NCBI RefSeq assembly: GCF_900086985.1
Contig: NZ_LT593974.1
Location: 868,001-932,000, forward strand
Direction of reading: 5' to 3'
DNA: 64,000 nt
DNA from: Halomonas sp. HL-93
GTDB taxonomy: Bacteria > Pseudomonadota > Gammaproteobacteria > Pseudomonadales > Halomonadaceae
Part shown: piece by piece, positions 16,375 to 23,974 of the stretch
Layout of the letters: each line of letters opens with the position of its first letter
Numbering within the stretch: the first letter of the stretch is position 1
Program-made: the position numbers and the translations under genes
Notes under the pieces: generated by a model
What the model was told of the DNA's origin: nothing
Seen by the model: the letters and a program-made list of their open reading frames with translations, nothing else
Databases searched by the model: none

Positions 16375-19300
16375 TAGCGAACTCCTGGTGAATGGGGCTG
16401 GGGCGGGGTGCGAAACCGCTCGCGCAGATGCTCGAGGCTCAGGTAGAGGCAAGGTACCAGAATCAGCAGGATCAGCGTTGCGAAGAGCATGCCAAAGCCC
16501 AGCGAGATGGCCATGGGGATCATGAAGCGTGCCTGACGGGAGGTCTCCAGAATCATCGGTGCGAGCCCCAGAAAGGTGGTCAAGGTGGTCATCATGATCG
16601 GCCGCAGACGCCGGGTGGCCGCCGCCACAATCGCTTCGCGGGCGGCCATGCCCTCGCGGCGCTTGCGGTTGGCGTAATCGATCAGTACCAGCGCATCGTT
16701 GATCACCACCCCCGAAAGCGCCAGCATGCCCAGCAGGCTGATGATCGACAGGCCAAAGCCCATCAGCATATGCCCGCCAATTGCCCCGACGATACCAAAG
16801 GGGATGGCGGCCATCACCAGCAAGGGTTGCAAGTAGCTTCTAAACGGAATCGCCAGCAGGGCATAAAGTGCGGCGATCATTAGCCACATGGCCGTGCGCA
16901 GCGTGGCAAGATTGTCGGCGGTATCCTGCTGACGCCCGCCCATGGTGACATCGAGCCCTGACCAGTTGCTTTCCAGGTCGGGAAAAACGTCAGTTTGTAA
17001 GGTGGCAAGCACCTGGTTGATCGGCAGGTCATCTTCAGCATCGGCAGTGACGGTGATCACCCGCCGGCCGTTAATCCGCTCAATGCCGCTGGAAGCCTGG
17101 CTAAGCGATATGTCCGCGACTCTGGAAAGCGGCACGCTGAGCCCGTCGGGCGTGCGCACCGGCAGCCGGTAGAGCTCGTTCAAGCTATTGCGGCTATCGC
17201 TGGGCAGTTTTACTTCGACGCTGACTTCGCTGCGGCCGACAAACTGCTCCAGCGCGGTGGCGCCTTGAAGAGGCCCACGTAAGGCTTGGGCCAGGTCGCT
17301 TCCGGTGAGGCCCAATGAGCGCCCTTCAGATGAAAGGCGCATTTCCAACTGGGGTTTGCCATCGCCAAGCCCACTGTCGATGTCGGTTAATCCGTAGTTG
17401 CCTAGCGAGTCAGCCAGCTCACTGGCCGCCCCTTCAAGGACTTGGGTGTCGGGGTGTGAGAGGCGCAGGCTCAGTGCCGCTCCACTGCCTGGACCGCCCA
17501 CATCTGATTCAAAGCGAACCGACTGCGCGCCCAGCAGGTCACCGGAGAGCGTGCGCCACTCTCGAGCGATACGCGACGGCGGCCACTCAGCCAAGCTGTC
17601 GCGGGCGATATCCAGTCGAACCTCAAGGCTCTCGCCGTCAAGGCGGCTGCGTGAGCTGGAAAATTCAAGCGACGGTTCCCGCTCGCTTAAGGCCTCGGCC
17701 GCTTCAAGCAACTGATCGCTCAGTTCGCGGCTGACGCTGATATGGGTGCCAATCGGCAGCGTGACCGTGGCCTGGACTTGGTCGGACTCGACCCGTGGCA
17801 TCAGCGAGAAGCCAAGACGTCCGCTCATGCTCCAGGAAAGCGTCACCAGCAATATGACGATACCCAGCGCGACGGTCAGCCAGCGTACGTTGAGCGCCCG
17901 CTGCAAAAAGGGTTCGAACTGGTGATAGGTAAAATGATGCAGCCCGCCCTGCATGCGTTGGCGTAGGGCTTCCAGCGGGCGTTGCCAAAGGGGAGTCTTG
18001 CGGGGTTTACGGCTGTGGGACAGGTGCGCAGGTAGAATAAATAGCGCTTCGGCCCAGGAAATTAAAAATACCGTAATCACGACAACGGGCACGGTGGCAA
18101 AAATCAGTCCTAGAAAACCGGGTAAAAACAACAGCGGTAAAAAGGCGACGATGTTGGAAAGTATCGCAAACGTCAGCGGCGTGGCAATTTCTCGGGCACC
18201 TTTGACGGCCGCATCGCGCAGTGAGTAGCCTTCTTCGCGATAGCTGTAGATATTTTCACCAACGATAATCGCATCGTCGACGACAATGCCCAGTGCGATA
18301 ATAAACGCGAACATCGACATCATATTCAGCGACACGCCGATCCAGGGCAGAAACAGCATCGCGCCTAAAAATGCCGTGGGAATGCCCAATGTGACCCAGA
18401 AGGCCAGTCGGGCTTCCAGAAACAGCGCCATCAGCACCAGCACCAGAGCCAGTCCCATCCAGGCATTTTTCAGCAGCAGGCTCAGCCGGTCTTCGTAAAC
18501 TTCTGAGCTGTCGCGGGAAATATCCAGACTAACGCCTTCCGGCAAGCCAGCGCGCAGGCGTTCAAGCTCGCCGTTAACCGCCTCTGAAATACTGGTCGGT
18601 GTTTGATCGCCGATCTGGTAAACGTCCACCGACAGGCCAGGCTGACCATTATAGAATTCCTCACGGTCGGTTTCGGCAAAGCCCTCGCGCACGTTGGCGA
18701 TATCGCCCAGTTTAATCGGGGCGCCCTGGGTGCTGGTAAGAACAGGCAATTCGGCGAAGGCATCGGCGCTGTTGCGGCGCCCCTGGTAGCGGATCAGCCA
18801 TTCGCCTTCGTCGGTGGTCAACTGGCCGCTGGCTAAGTCTAAGGCTTCCTCGCCAATGATGCTGGCAAGTGCCTGATGATCCAGGCCGTAACGTTCAATG
18901 GCTTCATCATCCAGTAGCACTTGGATTTCCCGGTCGCGGTTACCGGAAAGCTCCGCACGGGAAAGGCCATCGGTGGCCTGTAGCTCCGCCCGGACATTTT
19001 CTGCGACATCGTGCAGCGTCCCCAGGTCGGTCTGGCCGTAAACCTGCAGGCTCAACACGCTGCGTGTACGCCCAGCCAGAGTGAAGCGGGGTGGGTCAGC
19101 AGCGCTGGGCAAGGTGGTGATCGCGTTAACCGACTGTTGGATATCCTGGTACGCGCGCATTACGTCGATGCCATCCACCAGCGTGGCGCTCAGGTTGGCG
19201 CTGCCTTCGCTGGCGCTGGCTGTCAGTTCATCAATGCCCTCGACGTCGGAAATAGTCGCTTCAACGGGCAGCAGCAGGCTTTGCTCAATATCTTCCGGTG

Positions 19301-19472
19301 TGGCGCCCGGGTAGTTAATGGTGACCTGGACAACTTCGGTTTCAAATTCCGGGAATATTTCTTTTTTGATGGCAAGCGAAGCCATGAGTCCGCCAACAAT
19401 AAACAGGATCATCAACAGATTCGGGGCAACGCCGTGGTCGACCATCCACGCCAGGGGGCCTCTACGCAGCAT
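16374..19472 (-). CDS. RND family efflux pump inner-membrane permease
   Basis: The 1032-residue protein has the AcrB-like plan: helix 1 (about 15-35), a large periplasmic porter/docking region (about 38-335), helices 2-6, a second periplasmic region (about 560-870) and helices 8-12. The proton-relay Asp pair is present (Asp399, Asp400 in GIVVDDAII). The site that holds Lys940 in AcrB reads INDA instead of AKNA, as in a distinct RND subgroup that is not the classical multidrug AcrB type. It uses proton entry to expel drugs or other amphiphiles. It overlaps the upstream adaptor gene (TGATG) and the downstream kinase gene (TAATG). Specificity cannot be assigned. Confidence 0.93.
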   Translation of the reverse strand: MLRRGPLAWMVDHGVAPNLLMILFIVGGLMASLAIKKEIFPEFETEVVQVTINYPGATPEDIEQSLLLPVEATISDVEGIDELTASASEGSANLSATLVDGIDVMRAYQDIQQSVNAITTLPSAADPPRFTLAGRTRSVLSLQVYGQTDLGTLHDVAENVRAELQATDGLSRAELSGNRDREIQVLLDDEAIERYGLDHQALASIIGEEALDLASGQLTTDEGEWLIRYQGRRNSADAFAELPVLTSTQGAPIKLGDIANVREGFAETDREEFYNGQPGLSVDVYQIGDQTPTSISEAVNGELERLRAGLPEGVSLDISRDSSEVYEDRLSLLLKNAWMGLALVLVLMALFLEARLAFWVTLGIPTAFLGAMLFLPWIGVSLNMMSMFAFIIALGIVVDDAIIVGENIYSYREEGYSLRDAAVKGAREIATPLTFAILSNIVAFLPLLFLPGFLGLIFATVPVVVITVFLISWAEALFILPAHLSHSRKPRKTPLWQRPLEALRQRMQGGLHHFTYHQFEPFLQRALNVRWLTVALGIVILLVTLSWSMSGRLGFSLMPRVESDQVQATVTLPIGTHISVSRELSDQLLEAAEALSEREPSLEFSSSRSRLDGESLEVRLDIARDSLAEWPPSRIAREWRTLSGDLLGAQSVRFESDVGGPGSGAALSLRLSHPDTQVLEGAASELADSLGNYGLTDIDSGLGDGKPQLEMRLSSEGRSLGLTGSDLAQALRGPLQGATALEQFVGRSEVSVEVKLPSDSRNSLNELYRLPVRTPDGLSVPLSRVADISLSQASSGIERINGRRVITVTADAEDDLPINQVLATLQTDVFPDLESNWSGLDVTMGGRQQDTADNLATLRTAMWLMIAALYALLAIPFRSYLQPLLVMAAIPFGIVGAIGGHMLMGFGLSIISLLGMLALSGVVINDALVLIDYANRKRREGMAAREAIVAAATRRLRPIMMTTLTTFLGLAPMILETSRQARFMIPMAISLGFGMLFATLILLILVPCLYLSLEHLRERFRTPPQPHSPGVR

Positions 19473-20677
19473 CAGGTGTCACCTTCGCTGTCGCTTGAGG
19501 GTGTGTCGTCGCGTTGCCGTATGCGTACTTGCTGGCCTTCGCTTGGCTGTGCCAACCCCGCCGTCACGACGCGTCGGCCATCGGCCAGGCCGCTGCTGAC
19601 CAGCGCATGTTCCTGGCCTCGATAGGCTAGCGTGACCTGGCTGCGCTGCAGGCGGTTATCGTCGTCGACCCACCACACCTGCTCGCCAGGCCGTAGCGCG
19701 GCGGAGGGCAGGGCGATGAGATTAGGCTTAGAGGTGGTTTCATATGAGGCACGTACAACATCGCCCAGGCGCAGGGCGGGCCCTTCTGTGTTCAGCGCGA
19801 GTGGGTCATCAACGGCAATCAAAAGCTGCGCCTGCAGGCCGTTTTCTTCAAGCGCAGGAAGCATGGACACCAGCGCGCCTTCGCGCTGTTCATCATCAGG
19901 CCAGCCACTACTGGTCAAGGTTACACGGCTGCCTTCTTTCAACCAGTAAAGCCATTCTCCAGGCAGCGATGCGCGCACCCAAAACTGCTCGACGCCTACT
20001 AAATGCAACACCTCAGTCCCCAGGCTCAACAGGCTGCCAGCGCCCACCAGACGCTCCTGCACCATGGCTCGCCAGGGCGCGCGCAGGGTGGCCCGCTCCA
20101 GATTCAGTGCGGCTTGGTCGCGGGCGACGCGTGCCTGGGACACCAGCGCTTGGGCCTGACGCAGCTGTGGCTCACGCAGCACCAAGGCCCTGCGTTCCGC
20201 CGAGAGTTGACGCCCAAACGACTCGTACTCACTGCGAGCGCGTTGCTGCTCGGCCTGCTCTAAGGCGAGCTGCGCCTCGGCATCCGCTAACTGCGCCTCA
20301 GCGTCTTCAAGGGCTAACTGTAAGTCGGCTTGGTCGATATAGGCGACGGGGGCATCTTGTTCCACCACTTGGCCGGGCAGCACACCGTCGGCGAATCGTT
20401 CTAGCTGGCCGGCGACCCGGCTGGCGAGCATGGCTTCCTGCTCCGCTTCAACGCGTCCATAGCCTTGCAAATCGGGTGACCGAGCGGATGATGATACGCT
20501 GACCACATCGACCAGCGGTGGCGTCGGCTCAGGTGGCGATTGCCGCTCTATACGTGGGGGTTGGGTCACGATCCACCATGCTAACGTAACCCCTGCAATC
20601 AGAACGAGCAGCGCGGCCACGGCGCTCAGCCGGATGCGACCATGCTGCGAAGTTGAGAAAGAGCGGCGGTATGTCAT
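19472..20677 (-). CDS. RND efflux periplasmic adaptor (membrane fusion protein)
   Basis: A 401-residue adaptor anchored by one N-terminal helix (about residues 17-38). After it come the barrel-sandwich halves (VASRVAGQLERF near 85; TLRAPWRAMVQERLVGAGSLL near 195) separated by a long alpha-hairpin rich in Ala, Glu and Gln (about 110-185), then a beta-barrel and membrane-proximal domain. It bridges the RND pump encoded directly downstream to an outer-membrane TolC-type channel, which is not encoded here. First gene of the operon; the 216-base space to the divergent TetR gene holds a NemR-type palindrome. Confidence 0.92.
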   Translation of the reverse strand: MTYRRSFSTSQHGRIRLSAVAALLVLIAGVTLAWWIVTQPPRIERQSPPEPTPPLVDVVSVSSSARSPDLQGYGRVEAEQEAMLASRVAGQLERFADGVLPGQVVEQDAPVAYIDQADLQLALEDAEAQLADAEAQLALEQAEQQRARSEYESFGRQLSAERRALVLREPQLRQAQALVSQARVARDQAALNLERATLRAPWRAMVQERLVGAGSLLSLGTEVLHLVGVEQFWVRASLPGEWLYWLKEGSRVTLTSSGWPDDEQREGALVSMLPALEENGLQAQLLIAVDDPLALNTEGPALRLGDVVRASYETTSKPNLIALPSAALRPGEQVWWVDDDNRLQRSQVTLAYRGQEHALVSSGLADGRRVVTAGLAQPSEGQQVRIRQRDDTPSSDSEGDT

Positions 20678-20866
20678 GGTCGCGGGTCATCCATTGGCGG
20701 AAAGCGAAACTTAGAGCGATAGGGGCGTATCATGCTAGCATCACCTATCGTCACGCAGCGATTAGGTAAGCAATGTGTAAATTGCGTGCAACTCGCTTTG
20801 CAAAGCGTCGATATTGTTGCAACGTGGCGTGAGGGGCTTTTGGGCTGACGCTTCACTTGATAATAA

Positions 20867-20882
20867 TAGACTGACTGGTCTA
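20867..20882. promoter_or_regulatory. NemR-box-like operator TAGACT-GACT-GGTCTA
   Basis: The 16-bp inverted repeat differs at one arm position from the NemR box of E. coli as I recall it (TAGACC-N4-GGTCTA). It lies 11 bases before the start of the TetR-family gene, so this regulator probably binds it to repress itself, and perhaps the divergent efflux operon. Confidence 0.75.
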
Positions 20883-20893
20883 CTTTTAATGTT

Positions 20894-21484
20894 ATGAAAA
20901 ACACCGCTACGCGCGACAAACTTATTGAGACCGGTGCCGAATTGTTCGGCCAGCACGGTTATAATGCCACAGGTATCAATGCCGTATTGACAACCTGCGG
21001 CGTACCGAAAGGCTCGTTTTACCACTACTTCTCTAGCAAAGAGGAGTTTGGCCTGGCGGTGATTGACCAATTTGCGGCTGCCTACGACGCACAGCTTGCC
21101 GAGCTTCTGGAAGATTCCACGACGCCACCGCTTGAGCGGCTTAGGCGCTATTTTGCTGCCGGACGTGAGCACATGTGCAACTGTGATCACGCCACCGGCT
21201 GCTTGATCGGTAACCTTGGCCAGGAACTTTCCGGGCAAAGCGATACCTTTCGCGATGCCTTAGACCGCGTTTTTCAGCGCTGGGAGCAGCATTTGGTAGG
21301 CTGCTTGCAGGGCGCTCAGGAAGCCGGCGAACTAAGCGCAGCTGTGCCTGCTGACGCTCTCGCCAGCTTTATTCTCTCAGGCTGGGAGGGGGCGATTCTG
21401 CGAGCCAAGACGCTTAAGTCGGTGGTGCCGATGGAGCAATTTGAAGCGATTTTATTCCAGCAGGTGCTGGTGCCTCCCGCTTAG
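20894..21484 (+). CDS. TetR family regulator, NemR/AcuR-like
   Basis: A 196-residue repressor with an N-terminal TetR DNA-binding domain (recognition region ending CGVPKGSFYHYFSSKEEF) and a C-terminal ligand domain. The segment CNCDHATGCLIGNLGQEL at about residues 96-113 matches the NemR/AcuR clade, where a conserved Cys senses electrophiles, quinones or bleach. The matching NemR-type palindrome lies directly upstream. Transcribed away from the adaptor-RND-BaeSR operon, so it may release the pump and itself on electrophile stress. No NemA-type reductase or glyoxalase gene is next to it, unlike in E. coli. Confidence 0.85.
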   Translation: MKNTATRDKLIETGAELFGQHGYNATGINAVLTTCGVPKGSFYHYFSSKEEFGLAVIDQFAAAYDAQLAELLEDSTTPPLERLRRYFAAGREHMCNCDHATGCLIGNLGQELSGQSDTFRDALDRVFQRWEQHLVGCLQGAQEAGELSAAVPADALASFILSGWEGAILRAKTLKSVVPMEQFEAILFQQVLVPPA

Positions 21485-21511
21485 CGCTTGTCAGTCCACT
21501 TGCGCTTTTAG

Positions 21512-22315
21512 TTAGTGGCGAGCACGAAAGTGATGCTCATGAGTGGCTACATCGTTTTGAACTGCGGCTATCAGGGCGTCATCAAGTGAAGGGTCATCCA
21601 GCGTTATTAAACCGCACTGTGCCAGCGCTTCACGTAGCCTGATCTGCTCATCCAAGCGTTGATACACTACCCGAACACAGCAGGGCATGCGCTCGCTGTT
21701 ATCCGCTACGCCTATTTTTAAGCCGGTTAAACGCGTCACTTGGCTCTGAAAGCTCGGAAATAGAATCGTCTGGGTGATTTCATGGCCATTGAGGGTTTCG
21801 TGGTCGACCAAAAATAGCCGATCCGCAAGCTTAACCGCGGTGCCCACATAGCGATTGTGGCACGGGCGGGCGTCGGGAGCAGTCTGCATCCGCTCGGTGC
21901 GCTGATAAACGACGCCACCCTCCCACTTTTCCAGGCAAACCAGGGTACGCATTAACTGCCCCGGTCGGGACATCGAATGATACAGCTCAAAGTAGCGGCC
22001 TATATAGCGCTCCATCCCTTCACTGCCGCGTTGCACCAGCGCGTTAGGCCAAGGCAGTGTTGCTGGGGATGCTTCTGACTTTAGTTGGCCGGTTTGTACC
22101 AGGGCACGAAAATCGTGATGGGCAAGAACAATGTCCTCAGTGGTGACACCAAAAAAGTGACAAATGCGCTGAAGTGCCGCGTGGCTGGGACGATAGCGCC
22201 CACTCAGGTAGCGGTTGAACTGAGCGCGGTTGATCGTTAAACGCCGACAAACCTCAGCAATGGACGGGTAGTAGCTGCATAGCAGGCGCAGGTTGGCCAC
22301 AAAATCGTCATGCAT
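21512..22315 (-). CDS. XRE-like HTH transcriptional regulator with C-terminal domain
   Basis: Residues 1-65 form a helix-turn-helix of the XRE/Cro type (IAEVCRRLTINRAQFNRYLSG), giving DNA binding. The remaining 200 residues do not show a family I recognise, although the segment around 100-180 (motifs GRYFELYHSMS, VVYQRTER, RYVGTAVKLADRLFL) looks like a folded sensor domain rather than a linker. No neighbour is co-transcribed: it lies convergent to the TetR gene (27 bases apart) and is divergent from the dehalogenase-like hydrolase, whose promoter it might control. Function of the C-terminal domain unknown. Confidence 0.75.
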   Translation of the reverse strand: MHDDFVANLRLLCSYYPSIAEVCRRLTINRAQFNRYLSGRYRPSHAALQRICHFFGVTTEDIVLAHHDFRALVQTGQLKSEASPATLPWPNALVQRGSEGMERYIGRYFELYHSMSRPGQLMRTLVCLEKWEGGVVYQRTERMQTAPDARPCHNRYVGTAVKLADRLFLVDHETLNGHEITQTILFPSFQSQVTRLTGLKIGVADNSERMPCCVRVVYQRLDEQIRLREALAQCGLITLDDPSLDDALIAAVQNDVATHEHHFRARH

Positions 22316-22506
22316 GGGGTGACTCGATTCTCTTGGTGTCGTGGCTGCCTAATGTGATGGTTCACGCCCCAGAGTGCAACGCTTTCCCGTTTGCCGGGCA
22401 ACCCTTGCCATCGAGGCTCAAAGCGTAAAAAGCTATGCTATAAGGGAGCCTGTTATATCACCAACATGCACAGCAAAAGGCTTTTGCAGTAAGCCAGGAG
22501 CACGCC

Positions 22507-23394
22507 ATGTTTCAAGGATTTGAAAAAAATAAACGCCAGGTTAACGGCGTCGAGATCGCGTTTCGACAGGGCGGCAGTGGCCCTGCGCTACTGCTGCTCC
22601 ACGGCCACCCGCAAACCCATGTGATTTGGCATAAAGTTGCGAAAACGCTTGCCCGTCACTTCACGGTAATTGCGGCGGATCTACGCGGGTACGGTGACAG
22701 CAGTAAACCCGACGACGACCCCAAACACGTTAATTATTCCAAACGTGCCATGGCGGCCGATATGGCTGAGCTAATGAGCGCACTGGGTTTTGAGCGATTT
22801 AAAGTATTAGCCCATGACCGAGGCGCGCGGGTCGCCCACCGATTAGGGATTGACCACGCTGAGCGTGTCGAACGTATGGTGCTGTTGGATATTGCCCCTA
22901 CGCTTGCCATGTATCGGGGTACCACCGAGGCCTTTGCGCGTAGCTACTGGCACTGGTTTTTCCTGATTCGCCCTCAGCCACTGCCGGAAATGTTGATTCA
23001 GAGTGACCCCGCTCAATACCTGAAAAGCGTGATGGGCGCCCGCAGTGCCGGTATGGCGCCTTTCTCATCTGAAGCGCTAGCGGAATACGAGCGCTGCCTA
23101 TCATTCCCTGGTACCGCCACCGGTATTTGCGGCGACTACCGCGCCAGCGCCACGATTGATTTGGAGCATGATCAGGCAGATATCGACGCGGGCCTAAAAC
23201 TTAACTGCCCATTAAAAGTGATGTGGGGCGCTGAAGGGGCCATTGAAGCCTGCTTTGATGCCTTAGCAGAGTGGCGCAAGGTAGCCACTCAAGTCGACGG
23301 CAAAGCGCTCCCTTGCGGCCACTATATCGCCGAGGAGATCCCCGAACTATTGCTTGAGGAAGCGCTGCCGTTTTTGTCAGGAAATAATATATAG
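22507..23394 (+). CDS. Alpha/beta hydrolase closely resembling fluoroacetate/haloacetate dehalogenase
   Basis: This 295-residue enzyme has the haloacid-type alpha/beta hydrolase signature instead of a serine elbow: nucleophile Asp104 in HDRGARVAHR, with Arg105 and Arg108 that bind the carboxylate. The further residues of the fluoroacetate dehalogenase RPA1163 are also found at matching spacing: acid Asp128, halide pocket His149-Trp150 and Tyr211, and catalytic His272 (GHY). The predicted reaction is hydrolysis of haloacetate to glycolate via an Asp ester, in the cytoplasm. Closely related enzymes act on other small esters or epoxides, so fluoroacetate activity is not certain. AGGAG lies 6 bases before the ATG. 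A small membrane protein gene follows with no gap. Confidence 0.82.
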   Translation: MFQGFEKNKRQVNGVEIAFRQGGSGPALLLLHGHPQTHVIWHKVAKTLARHFTVIAADLRGYGDSSKPDDDPKHVNYSKRAMAADMAELMSALGFERFKVLAHDRGARVAHRLGIDHAERVERMVLLDIAPTLAMYRGTTEAFARSYWHWFFLIRPQPLPEMLIQSDPAQYLKSVMGARSAGMAPFSSEALAEYERCLSFPGTATGICGDYRASATIDLEHDQADIDAGLKLNCPLKVMWGAEGAIEACFDALAEWRKVATQVDGKALPCGHYIAEEIPELLLEEALPFLSGNNI

Positions 23395-23814
23395 ATGAAT
23401 ATTCGTCCTGAGTGCAAAGAAGTGAAACAAAATAAAGCGCAACCCCGTGCATTTATTAAAGCACTGATTTTAACACTGTTGGTTACTACATTGCCGCTGC
23501 TTCCGATCGTGCCTTTCGGTACCATGGTGGCCGTTGGTGCTTGGGTTTTAGGGCTTCCTCCTTTCATTATTTTAGCTTTGCCAATACTTATACGTATAGT
23601 TAGGAAACCGAATTTTAGTATCTGGGTAGGCATTCCAATAGGTTTTGGTTTGCATATTGTTGCTGCATGCGTTGGAGCTCTAGGGCTGTATTTCTTAGAT
23701 TTTATGCAGGCCATTGATGGTTTTGTAATGATGGCGATGATCTTTGGTTTTATCTTCGCGCCGTTGTGGTGCGTGCTCTTTTTGCTGTTCTACCATACAA
23801 ATTTACGGACATGA
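23395..23814 (+). CDS. Small hydrophobic membrane protein of unknown function
   Basis: The ATG follows the stop of the hydrolase gene directly. The 139-residue product has a hydrophilic basic N-terminus (about 20 residues) and four likely membrane helices (about 22-45, 47-65, 73-100, 105-133). I recognise no family. The gene is clearly richer in A and T than its neighbours, with many TTA/ATT codons, which suggests a separate origin or relaxed codon selection. Co-transcription with the dehalogenase-like enzyme could mean a role in uptake or export of its small acids, but this is a guess. No own ribosome site is clear; translational coupling is likely. Confidence 0.6.
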   Translation: MNIRPECKEVKQNKAQPRAFIKALILTLLVTTLPLLPIVPFGTMVAVGAWVLGLPPFIILALPILIRIVRKPNFSIWVGIPIGFGLHIVAACVGALGLYFLDFMQAIDGFVMMAMIFGFIFAPLWCVLFLLFYHTNLRT

Positions 23815-23839
23815 TGCTGTAAAGCCAACCAGCGAGCGA

Positions 23840-23859
23840 TAAGCATAGTTCTCTATGCT
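23840..23859. terminator. Possible hairpin after the hydrolase/membrane-protein pair
   Basis: AAGCATAG (23840-23847) and CTATGCTT (23852-23859) pair across a 4-base loop, 26 bases after the stop codon. The tail has few T residues, so termination is uncertain. Confidence 0.45.
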
Positions 23860-23974
23860 TTCTGAGTTTCCCGTGTCAGAAGCCAAGACGAACCGGGTAA
23901 AAAACTGGATAATGGCCGCCATCAGCCTATGGCCCCAAGGCCCTTAGCACATTTATCTATCCGGACGCCCGCTC

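Noticed and set aside
15731..16525. Open frame of 264 codons on the plus strand
   Set aside because: It is antisense to the BaeS-like and RND genes and encodes a low-complexity Arg/Ser-rich product without motifs.
19744..20502. Open frame of 252 codons on the plus strand
   Set aside because: Antisense to the adaptor gene, Arg/Ala/Pro-rich, no recognisable domain.
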